A stretch of 64,000 bases of DNA from assembly GCF_029210385.1 (NCBI RefSeq), contig NZ_JARGDQ010000003.1:248001-312000 (forward strand), written 5' to 3'. This DNA comes from Desulfurivibrio dismutans (GTDB lineage: Bacteria; Desulfobacterota; Desulfobulbia; Desulfobulbales; Desulfurivibrionaceae). Position numbers and translations under genes: made by a program. Under the pieces are notes generated by a model. That model was not told the DNA's origin. It worked only from the letters and a program-made list of their open reading frames with translations, and did no database searches. Shown one piece after another: positions 32,299 through 39,793 of this stretch (position 1 is the stretch's first letter; every line of letters begins with the position of its first letter).

Positions 32299-34045
32299 GG
32301 TGTTCCTCGCCGGTTTCGGCATTTTCTTTGCTCCGCAAAGGCAGGGTGATGAAAAATCTGGTGCCGGCGCCGGCCATGCTTTCCACCCGGATCCGGCCCT
32401 GCAGCTCGCGCACCAGGCCGTATGTGACGAACAGCCCCAGGCCGGTGCCTTCCTCCTTGCTCTTGGTGGAGAAAAATGGTTCAAAAACCTTCTTCAAATC
32501 CGCTTCGGCGATTCCGCAACCGTCATCGGTGACGGTGATCAGCAGATGCTCGGGATCCGGGCGGCTGCCGGTGATATAGAGATGTCCCCCATCCTCCATG
32601 GCGGCAAAGGCATTGCCCACCAGGTTGAGAAAAACCTGCTGCAGCTTGTTGCGGTCGCTGCTCAGGGCGGGCAGTTCCGAGTCAATTTCCACCCCGACGA
32701 TGATATTGCGGTGGGCCGCCTCTTTACCGTGAAACTCCAGGACCTCCCGCACCACCTCAGCCAGCTCGACCTGTTCCAGTTTAATCTCGCCGGGCCGGGC
32801 AAAACCCAGCAGGCGCCGTGTAATACCGGAGCAGCGGGCCACCGCCCGATGAATCGATTCCAGTTGGCTCAGCAGTTTCTCCTTGGGCGGCGGTTCTTTC
32901 CCGGCCCGGGTCAACAGGTCGGCCAGCAGGCCGGCCTTTTCATTGATGATGGCCAGGGGGTTGTTGATCTCATGGGCCACCCCGGCGGCCAGCCGCCCCA
33001 GGGAAGCCAGCTTGTTGGCCCGGGCCGCCTCACGCAAGGCGGTGGCCCGTTCCCGATCGGCCCGGTAGATATCCCCCACCAGGTTGGTGGCCACCCCCAG
33101 GGTCACCAGCACAATCAGCAACACCGCGCCGGCCAGAAAAAGAACCACCATCACCCTGGTCGAAATCCAAGGTCGCAACAGTTCGGCCTTCTCACCGATA
33201 GCCAGCAGAATAAACGGGGAGCCGGGGATATAGGCATACCCCATGACCAGCTCACGCCCCTGCCGGTCCTGGACCGTAACCACCCGGGTATCTTCGGCAT
33301 AGGGCGGAATCGCCAGGGGAAAGCGGTCCAGCACCTCGCCATGGTTCAGGGTCGGGGTCTGAATAACCCCTTCCAGATTCACCAAAAATGAATCCCCAAA
33401 ACTACTCTCCCGGATGTGGGCCAACTGCTCGTTGAACCAGACGGTATTCAAAGTGGCCCGGAGCACGAAAAAGGAGCCATCCTCCTTTTCCCGTTTCACC
33501 GCGATCACCATGTGCGGCTCTTCCCTGAAACCAAGGTAGACGTCACTAACATGACTGCCGGCGGCCACCACTTCGCGGAACCAGGGCTCGTCACGGTAAT
33601 CCCGGTCTTTAAGGGCGTAAGGTCCGATATAGCGAATCTGCCGCCCGGCGGCATTAAACAATCCCAGATCGGTAAAACCGCCGATGGAACCGCTCAGGTT
33701 GGCCAGAATACCGGCCAGCCGCCGATCATCGTTAAGGTCGGCAAAGCCGTACTCCCGGACCACGAACTGCAGGGCCGCCTGCCGCTCTTCCAGGAAGAAG
33801 GCCACTGTTCGCTTGGTGTTGGAGACCAGCCGATCGGTGCGCAGCACTATCTCGTTTTCGCTGTACTGGCCGGTCACCCGGTAGTCAAACCAGGCCAGGG
33901 CCAGCAGAGGCAGCAGGGCCACGCAGAGCATCAGCACCACCGCCCGTTTCCAGATCCGGCGAAAGTCGAAGTGGGGCCGGTCGTTGTCAGCGCCGCTGGC
34001 GCCCTGGTCCCAAAACAGCGGTTTTTTTAACGGCCACCTGTTCAT
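32279..34045 (-). CDS. Membrane histidine kinase with Cache-type sensor
   Basis: A 588-residue sensor kinase. One helix near residues 35-52 and another near 295-318 bracket a periplasmic dCache-like domain (TDLGLFNAAGRQIRYIGPY, WFREVVAAGSHVSDVYLG, HMVIAVKRE). A short linker leads to HisKA (GVAHEINNPLAIINEKAGLL) and HATPase_c with N-box QQVFLNLVGNAFAAM, DDGCGI and GTGLGLF. All catalytic motifs are present. Cache domains usually sense small organic ligands. Translation is coupled to the next receiver gene by overlap and to the upstream kinase-like fusion gene by a six-base gap. Confidence 0.94.
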   Translation of the reverse strand: MNRWPLKKPLFWDQGASGADNDRPHFDFRRIWKRAVVLMLCVALLPLLALAWFDYRVTGQYSENEIVLRTDRLVSNTKRTVAFFLEERQAALQFVVREYGFADLNDDRRLAGILANLSGSIGGFTDLGLFNAAGRQIRYIGPYALKDRDYRDEPWFREVVAAGSHVSDVYLGFREEPHMVIAVKREKEDGSFFVLRATLNTVWFNEQLAHIRESSFGDSFLVNLEGVIQTPTLNHGEVLDRFPLAIPPYAEDTRVVTVQDRQGRELVMGYAYIPGSPFILLAIGEKAELLRPWISTRVMVVLFLAGAVLLIVLVTLGVATNLVGDIYRADRERATALREAARANKLASLGRLAAGVAHEINNPLAIINEKAGLLADLLTRAGKEPPPKEKLLSQLESIHRAVARCSGITRRLLGFARPGEIKLEQVELAEVVREVLEFHGKEAAHRNIIVGVEIDSELPALSSDRNKLQQVFLNLVGNAFAAMEDGGHLYITGSRPDPEHLLITVTDDGCGIAEADLKKVFEPFFSTKSKEEGTGLGLFVTYGLVRELQGRIRVESMAGAGTRFFITLPLRSKENAETGEEHHADFTG

Positions 34046-34051
34046 TACAAA

Positions 34052-35323
34052 TCAGGCCTTACCGGCATCCCGGCGCGCCTGGACCTTTTGGTGAGCCTCC
34101 TGCAGCCGGGCCTCCAGCTCGTCGATATCCACCGGTTTGCGCAAGTAGGCCAAAGCCCCCAGCTCCAGGCAGATCCGCCGGTCGTCCTCGGAGCCGTGGC
34201 CGGTGAGGATGATGACCTCCACTTCGGGGCGAATCTTTTTCACCCGGCGCAGAACCTCAATCCCGTCGATTCCCGGCATTTTCAGATCCAGCACCAGCAC
34301 TTCGGGCTCATCATCAATGAGCATCTCCAGCGCCGACTGGCCGTCGTGGGCGACTGCCGCCCCCACATCGCGGAACAGCAACCGCTCCGACAGGGTCTGG
34401 ACAAACTCCCGCTCGTCATCCACCAGCAGTACTTTGGAAGGAGTGCCACGATGGTGCTTGCGGTAAATTTCCGCCTGGCGATCTTCGGGAACCCGGGGGT
34501 CCACCGCCACGACCACCTCCTCCACCCCCGGCAACTCGCCCAGCACCGCCTGAACCTCATCCTGCAGGCGATTGAACATCAGCACCTTTCTGGTGATCCG
34601 CACGGTGAGCCGTCCCTGCCTGGCCGCCACCTCGCCGTCATGGCCGGCTTCCACCAAGGCTACCCCGGCTTGAGCGGCCAGCTGGAAATCCGCCAGGGCC
34701 TGCCGGGATTCGTCGGTGGGCTGCACCGCCGACCGCTGCAGCTGTCGGCTGATAAGCGCCGCCGCCTCCTCTGCCCCGGTTTCCGCCATGGGTAGCAGCA
34801 TATCGTATAACTCCGCCGCCCAGGGGTCTTCATAGCCCCGCAGGGCTTGGACCCAATGGGCTTTGGCGGTATCGGCGGCGGTGATTCGCCGCCGGGCCTC
34901 GGTTTCCGCCAGGTTTTCGACCGCCATGGCTTGCTGGAGGCGAAAAGGCAACTCGGCGATCAGGCAGACCCTTAAATAGTGACTGATCTCCCGAGGCAGC
35001 AGGTGCACCACATTGCCGGCCAGCAGCAGCTGGGGTTGCGCCAATTGCTCGGCCAGGGCCCGCCGTAGCCAGGCCAAAGCCCCTCCCTTTTCATGGGTGA
35101 ATTTCTCAAAGACCGAATCCCTGGGTGAAAACGCCCGCTCGATGGCGCCAGGCGACATCCCCGATAACCGGGCGGCTTCCGCCACCAGCGCCTGGCCGTC
35201 GACGACCCGGTAACCGGTGTCCTGCTGCAGGGCCGCCACCACCTCGGCGCCCCGGCAATAATCGCCACTGAACACCGCCAGTCCGACTCCGGCCGCCTTT
35301 TGCTCTTTGGCATCATCGCGCAT
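34052..35323 (-). CDS. Cytidylate-kinase-like domain / receiver fusion
   Basis: A 423-residue protein. The first about 200 residues resemble the cytidylate-kinase-like family (GYRVVDGQALVAEAARLSGMSPGAIERAF, then KGGALAWLRRALAEQ, then ITAADTAKAHWV), but the N-terminal P-loop position reads FSGDYCRGAEV, without a GK[ST], so nucleotide kinase activity is doubtful. A small alpha/beta segment follows (RLTVRITRKVLMF ... GVEEVVVAVDP). The C-terminal 130 residues are a complete receiver (VLLVDDEREF, VLVLDLKMPGIDG, LTGHGSE, LRKPVDIDEL). ATG was preferred over an upstream TTG. It heads the kinase/receiver gene run. Confidence 0.8.
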   Translation of the reverse strand: MRDDAKEQKAAGVGLAVFSGDYCRGAEVVAALQQDTGYRVVDGQALVAEAARLSGMSPGAIERAFSPRDSVFEKFTHEKGGALAWLRRALAEQLAQPQLLLAGNVVHLLPREISHYLRVCLIAELPFRLQQAMAVENLAETEARRRITAADTAKAHWVQALRGYEDPWAAELYDMLLPMAETGAEEAAALISRQLQRSAVQPTDESRQALADFQLAAQAGVALVEAGHDGEVAARQGRLTVRITRKVLMFNRLQDEVQAVLGELPGVEEVVVAVDPRVPEDRQAEIYRKHHRGTPSKVLLVDDEREFVQTLSERLLFRDVGAAVAHDGQSALEMLIDDEPEVLVLDLKMPGIDGIEVLRRVKKIRPEVEVIILTGHGSEDDRRICLELGALAYLRKPVDIDELEARLQEAHQKVQARRDAGKA

Positions 35324-35419
35324 ATTCTTTTCACCCAAGCAAAATATTAACCCGCCGGCCTGATTCAGTTAGCTAACGAAAGCGTTGACCAGGACCAATA
35401 ACTACTGACATAACCTGCA

Positions 35420-35528
35420 GTAAACGAACAGCCGTGCCGCAGGTTCGGGCAAGCAGCCCGGCGCGGCGTACCCCCTTGTACGTAAGCCTGGCTGATCGTC
35501 TGAAGATGCGGTGCGGCTGTTCGTTTAC
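35420..35528 (+). repeat. Intergenic palindromic repeat, copy 4 (forward)
   Basis: A 109-base palindrome with perfectly paired 15-base outer arms GTAAACGAACAGCCG / CGGCTGTTCGTTTAC. The TAA stop of the tetR gene lies inside the right arm. Confidence 0.92.
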
Positions 35529-36136
35529 CGGCTCAGCATGCGATGGACCGAGTCCAACAACTCGTCGTACAGCGACCCCGGCTGGTAGAGGCGGTAAGTG
35601 CCGATCCGCACTAGCCCGTCGACCATGGTAAAGATGATCATTGCCGTCTTGTGGGCCGGCAGCTCACGAACAGAACCGTCTTCCTGGCCACGGCGGATGG
35701 CCTGCTCGAAGGTGCCGGCGAAAAAATCGTAAATATCTTCAAGGTGCCGCCGGCAATTGGGGTTTTCCTCGGCCAGCTTGTAGGGATAATGCCGGTGCAA
35801 CAACAAAAAACGCTCTTCCATCCGCGCCGCCAGATGCAAATAAAACTCCACCAGTCCTTTCACCATGGCCAGCCCGTCGACAAACTCCTGCCCGGCCAGA
35901 AACTCACGGCTTTCCTGGATCAGTTGCTCTTTGAACTTCTCCAGCACCGCGACAAAAAGATCTTCCTTGGTCTTATAGTGATAAAAAACCGTACCGTCGG
36001 CCACCCCGATCATCCTGGCGATGTCGCCAATGGCGGTTTCCCGGAAACCCTTCTCGGCAAAAAAAACGGTGGCCATTTCTAAAATGGCCTCCTTGCGAGT
36101 GGGCCCGCTTTTTCTGGTATTGCGCGTCCTTACCAT
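35525..36136 (-). CDS. TetR/AcrR-family transcriptional regulator
   Basis: A 203-residue regulator. The N-terminal helix-turn-helix is clear (AILEMATVFFAEKGFRETAIGDIARMIGVADGTVFYHYKTKEDLF, residues about 18-62), followed by an all-helical ligand/dimer domain. Length and pattern match FadR/AcrR-type regulators. Two operator candidates flank its promoter region and a third lies upstream of the TSUP gene, so autoregulation and control of that gene are inferred. The stop codon lies in a palindromic repeat. Confidence 0.93.
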   Translation of the reverse strand: MVRTRNTRKSGPTRKEAILEMATVFFAEKGFRETAIGDIARMIGVADGTVFYHYKTKEDLFVAVLEKFKEQLIQESREFLAGQEFVDGLAMVKGLVEFYLHLAARMEERFLLLHRHYPYKLAEENPNCRRHLEDIYDFFAGTFEQAIRRGQEDGSVRELPAHKTAMIIFTMVDGLVRIGTYRLYQPGSLYDELLDSVHRMLSR

Positions 36137-36261
36137 CTTTACCCTATACGCTGAACGTCACCTTACACGCCATGCAACCACCACAATTTCACGACCACCA
36201 CCGAACAGTAAGCCGTCAACCGGCAAACCGGCCGCGACCAATGTCGCCGACCGCCCTAAAC

Positions 36262-36283
36262 AACCTGAGCAATCAGTCAGTAA
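36262..36283. promoter_or_regulatory. Candidate TetR operator, promoter-proximal
   Basis: Contains CTGA-N4-TCAGTCAGT, the same core as the sites at 30529 and 36335. It lies about 130 bases upstream of the tetR start codon, just downstream of the predicted transcription start. Confidence 0.5.
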
Positions 36284-36334
36284 CGGTTTGCTAAGTAACG
36301 AATTACACCCGGCGCCAACGGTTGTCAATATTTT

Positions 36335-36354
36335 TTTGACTGACGAATCAGTTT
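36335..36354. promoter_or_regulatory. Candidate TetR operator, upstream of the -35 box
   Basis: TGACTGACGAATCAGTTT matches the complement of the site at 30529 in 17 of 18 bases. A perfect TTGACA (-35, minus strand, 36323-36328) follows immediately. Possible -10 boxes (TGTAAT at 15-base or TAATTC at 17-base spacing) are weak. The site overlaps the stop codon of the SDR gene. Confidence 0.55.
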
Positions 36355-37528
36355 AGCTTTCTTTCCGGGGCGCTTCTGAATCCCCCAACATCGGTTCACC
36401 CACCTCCTCATCCAACTCGTTCAACAGGCGCTGTGGCTCCTGAGCGAACTTTTCCCCTCGCTGACGGCAGGCGAAAAAATCCTGGTTGTAGGGAGTAATC
36501 AGGTTGAGGGCCTCCCAGCGGGAGAGATAGTACTCCAACAGGTGGGGCAGTTCGGTGAACACCGTGGCTTGCGGTTTGGGGTCGACAAAGCTGGAGGCCC
36601 GCAGCCGCCGGGATGAGAGGGTCTGGGTCTGATAAAAGCTTTCCATGAACAACAGTTCCGCCGGCATCCGGGCCTCGATGCCGATGCGCCCCAGCAGCCG
36701 GGTGATGCCGCGCATCATGCCGGCGCCGAAGCGGGCCAGGGGGTATGGGAGGTAAATCTCCCGCGGTCTTTTAAGTTCCAGGTAAGACTTGATGGTGATG
36801 ATCAACTCGCTCAAAGATACCGGCAGGGGATCAACAAAGTGCCAGGTCTTGCCGCCGAACTCTTCCCGGTGGCGCAGCAGGTGATGAACAAAGGGAGGCA
36901 CTTTTTTGGCGTTGGAGTAGGAGTGGGTCGCCTGCCGGTTGGTAAAGAGCAGGGGCATGGTCTGGTCGGCGATGGAAAAAAGCAGCCGGTGGAACCCCTG
37001 GACCTTGTGATCATGGGCGCCGTAAACCACCGCCAGGCGGATATTGGTATAATCCAGACCGTACTTTTGGTGCAACTCGGCCAGGGCCAGTTCGGCCAGC
37101 AGTTTGGACTTGGGGTAGTTGGGCAAATCCGCGGTCAGCTCCAGGCGATCATCTTCGGTCAGATTTTCGCCGGGCGGCAGCACCGCCGCCGAACTGAAAT
37201 GAATGTATGGGACCCCCAGCTCCAGGGCCGCCCGGGCCAGATACAGGGTGCCCAGGTAGTTGGTCTCGTAAGCCAGCAGCGGGCTGGAATCAAGGGCGGT
37301 AATGGCGCAGTTGATGATAAATTCGGGCCGAAAGCGCCGGACCCAGGCACGGATATCCTCGGGGTCGCGCAGGGAAAGCTGTTTGCTGTTGGGGGCCAGC
37401 AATTCGAATTCGCAGTCGGCCTGCTTTTTAAAATAGTGCAGAATGCCGCCGCCGATCAGGCCGGAACCGCCCACCAGCAGGCCGGTTTTGATCACGCTGC
37501 CCAGGCAGGTAAATTCCCCCCGTCCCAT
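36353..37528 (-). CDS. NAD-dependent epimerase/dehydratase-like SDR protein
   Basis: A 391-residue extended SDR. The N-terminal Rossmann motif VGGSGLIGGGIL and the active-site YPKSK (YxxxK) with an upstream SSAAV are visible. The last about 70 residues (SRWEALNLITPYNQDFFACRQ ...) exceed the usual fold. The family uses NAD(P) to modify nucleotide sugars or related substrates; the substrate is not evident. The start follows GGGGGTGAGC; an upstream Met is less likely. It precedes tetR on the same strand with 216 bases between, including the operators. Confidence 0.82.
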   Translation of the reverse strand: MGRGEFTCLGSVIKTGLLVGGSGLIGGGILHYFKKQADCEFELLAPNSKQLSLRDPEDIRAWVRRFRPEFIINCAITALDSSPLLAYETNYLGTLYLARAALELGVPYIHFSSAAVLPPGENLTEDDRLELTADLPNYPKSKLLAELALAELHQKYGLDYTNIRLAVVYGAHDHKVQGFHRLLFSIADQTMPLLFTNRQATHSYSNAKKVPPFVHHLLRHREEFGGKTWHFVDPLPVSLSELIITIKSYLELKRPREIYLPYPLARFGAGMMRGITRLLGRIGIEARMPAELLFMESFYQTQTLSSRRLRASSFVDPKPQATVFTELPHLLEYYLSRWEALNLITPYNQDFFACRQRGEKFAQEPQRLLNELDEEVGEPMLGDSEAPRKES

Positions 37529-37732
37529 GCTCACCCCCAGCACCAGTAATTTTGACTGCCTCGCCCACAACGACAACCATGCTCTCCTTCACACGACTGA
37601 CCGAGCGTTCATCATCATAAGTCGATGACTGCCCGGATGTCAACGCCAACGCCTGCCCCGGCAGGGCAAGGTCAGAGCCGCAGACCCACCTTTACCCTCG
37701 CCCAAAACCTGGAGCTGTGTTAAAAAAACCTC

Positions 37733-39148
37733 ATGCCGACCATCAAGCGCCAGGACCTGCCCCAACTGCTCGAAAAAATCGCCGCCGGCGAAATCGCCCC
37801 GGTTTATCTACTGGTGGGCGAGCGTTTTCTCTGCCGGGAAGCGGCGGCGGCCCTTGAACATGCCCTGCTGCCCGATGAACAACAACGGCCCAACCAGCTC
37901 ACGGTCATCGACGGGGAACGAGAAGAGCCGGGCAAAACCCTGGCCCGACTTCGCACCTACAGCCTGTTCGGCGGCCGCCAGTTAACCAAGGTGGTGGACA
38001 CCCGCCTGTTCTACTCCAAAACAATGGCCAAAACCCTGTGGGAAAAGGCCGAGGCCGCCCGAGCGGGGCAAGACGCCAAAGAAACATCTCGCCGGCTCAA
38101 GGCCATGCTCTCCCTGGCGGGGCTGCCGCCGGCGGCCTGGCACCGCGACCAACTGACCGACCTCAGCGCCAGCCAGTGGCAGAAACTGTTTGGCTTTGCC
38201 AAGCCGGCGGAGATCGCCTGGGCCGGCGATTATCTGGATGCCAACGACGATCTGGCCCCCGCGCCGGGCAAAGGCGAGGCCGGTGAGGAACTGCAGGCGG
38301 CCCTGGAAGGCGGCCTGCCGCCGAACAAGATTCTGCTGCTGCTGGCCGAAACCGCCGATAAACGCAAAAAACTGTACAAATACCTGGAAAAACACGCCGT
38401 CATCATCGACCTTGGGGTCGACACCGGCGGCAACGCCGCCGCCCGCAAGGAACAGGCCACCCTGCTCAAAAATCTGGTCTTGGAAACGCTGGCACCCTTC
38501 GATAAAAAGATGCGACCCGACGCCCTGGAGCTGCTGCTGGAAAGGGTGGGCTTTCACCCGGTGGCGGTGGTCATGGAAACGGAAAAACTGGCCCTTTATG
38601 CCGACGACCGGAATACGATCAGTCGCCGTGAAGTGGAAGAGATGGTGGGCCGCACCCGGGAGGAGGCGATTTTTGAGTTGAGCGAGGCCTTCACCAATGG
38701 CGATCTGGCCCAAAGTGTCATCGTATTGGGCCGTCTGCAGCAGGGCGGCATGCACGCTCTGGCCATCCTCGGCGGCCTGCGCAACCATGTCCGCAAGCTG
38801 CTGCTGGCCAGAGCCGTCCAGGACCAGGCCGGCCGCCCCTGCAACCCGGGCCTGGCTTATCCAGCCTTTCAAAAAAGTTACCTGCCCCAGGTCAAGGCCG
38901 CCTGGGAAAGCCAGGCCGAACAGCACCCAACTCCCGAGGCCTTTGCCTGGCCGCCTGCCTTTCCCGGGCACCCATACGCCCTCTACCAGCTTTTTCTGCA
39001 GGCCGGCAAACTTTCCGCCCGGCAGCTCCGGGCCCTGCTTAGGGCCCTGCTGGAGGCCGAGCACCGACTGAAGGGATCCGGCCTGCCGGAAAATGCCGTA
39101 TTAAGCGCCCTGCTTTTTGCTTCCCGCCAACCGACCGCCGCCCGCTAA
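37733..39148 (+). CDS. holA: DNA polymerase III delta subunit
   Basis: A 471-residue clamp-loader delta subunit. The N-terminus PVYLLVGERFLCREAAAAL and the later regions DALELLLERVGFHPVAVVMETEKLALY and EAIFELSEAFTNGDLAQSVIVL...ALAILGGLRNHVRKLL match HolA. Delta opens the beta sliding clamp. The protein is about 120 residues longer than typical HolA (about 340); the excess lies around residues 90-190, between the first strands and the ILLLLAETADKRKKLYKYLE segment, and near the C-terminus. The ribosome site is weak. It is transcribed divergently from the SDR gene. Confidence 0.92.
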   Translation: MPTIKRQDLPQLLEKIAAGEIAPVYLLVGERFLCREAAAALEHALLPDEQQRPNQLTVIDGEREEPGKTLARLRTYSLFGGRQLTKVVDTRLFYSKTMAKTLWEKAEAARAGQDAKETSRRLKAMLSLAGLPPAAWHRDQLTDLSASQWQKLFGFAKPAEIAWAGDYLDANDDLAPAPGKGEAGEELQAALEGGLPPNKILLLLAETADKRKKLYKYLEKHAVIIDLGVDTGGNAAARKEQATLLKNLVLETLAPFDKKMRPDALELLLERVGFHPVAVVMETEKLALYADDRNTISRREVEEMVGRTREEAIFELSEAFTNGDLAQSVIVLGRLQQGGMHALAILGGLRNHVRKLLLARAVQDQAGRPCNPGLAYPAFQKSYLPQVKAAWESQAEQHPTPEAFAWPPAFPGHPYALYQLFLQAGKLSARQLRALLRALLEAEHRLKGSGLPENAVLSALLFASRQPTAAR

Positions 39149-39300
39149 ACCCGCTGGTCCTGCCGACAGCGGTTGCATTTTCGCGGTAAATGATTAACAT
39201 AAAATTCGATGGTGAACATTCTTGCCGAAGGCGAGGATTTTTATGCCGCCAAAATTTAACCAATATATCCCCCGCGCTACTAAAGGAACGGCAAACGCAG

Positions 39301-39618
39301 ATGAGTAACATGTCCCAGGGTCAAACCGATTTCGATGCTGTCACCAGGGAAGACCAGGAGTTACGCCAGCCACCCCGCTACCGGGTGCTGCTGCACAACG
39401 ACGATTATACCACCATGGACTTCGTGGTGACCATACTGGAAACGGTGTTCAAACACGACACCGATACCGCCCATCGCATTATGATGAACATCCATAAAGA
39501 GGGAGTTGGCGTGGCCGGGGTTTACACCCGGGACGTGGCCGAGACCAAGACCGCCATGGTCCACAACCTGGCCCGCAAGCACGAATACCCCCTCAAGTGC
39601 TCCCTTGAAAAGGAGTAA
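39301..39618 (+). CDS. clpS: ATP-dependent Clp protease adaptor ClpS
   Basis: A 105-residue ClpS. The substrate-pocket LLHNDDYTTMDFVV (Asn-Asp pair), IMMNIHKEGVGVAGVYTRDVAETK and LKCSLEKE at the C-terminus are all standard. ClpS delivers N-degron substrates to ClpAP. The variable N-terminal tail fits the family. An upstream in-frame ATG exists but has no homology support. clpA follows after a palindromic repeat. Confidence 0.96.
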   Translation: MSNMSQGQTDFDAVTREDQELRQPPRYRVLLHNDDYTTMDFVVTILETVFKHDTDTAHRIMMNIHKEGVGVAGVYTRDVAETKTAMVHNLARKHEYPLKCSLEKE

Positions 39619-39621
39619 CCC

Positions 39622-39732
39622 GGCAAACGCTCAGCAGCACCGCACCTTGCGATGATCGGCCCGATTTGTGTAACTTGGGGTACACAGCTCCGGGCCGCTT
39701 GCCGCAGCCTACGGCACAGCTGAGCGTTTACC
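39622..39732 (-). repeat. Intergenic palindromic repeat, copy 5 (reverse)
   Basis: A 111-base palindrome between clpS and clpA with arms GGCAAACGCTCAGC / GCTGAGCGTTTACC. The inner arms identify the reverse orientation. It starts three bases after the clpS stop. Confidence 0.88.
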
Positions 39733-39793
39733 ATCCGCTTAGGTCAACCAAGTTGCGGGGTTATCCGTAACCATAAAATCAAGAGATTGAGCC

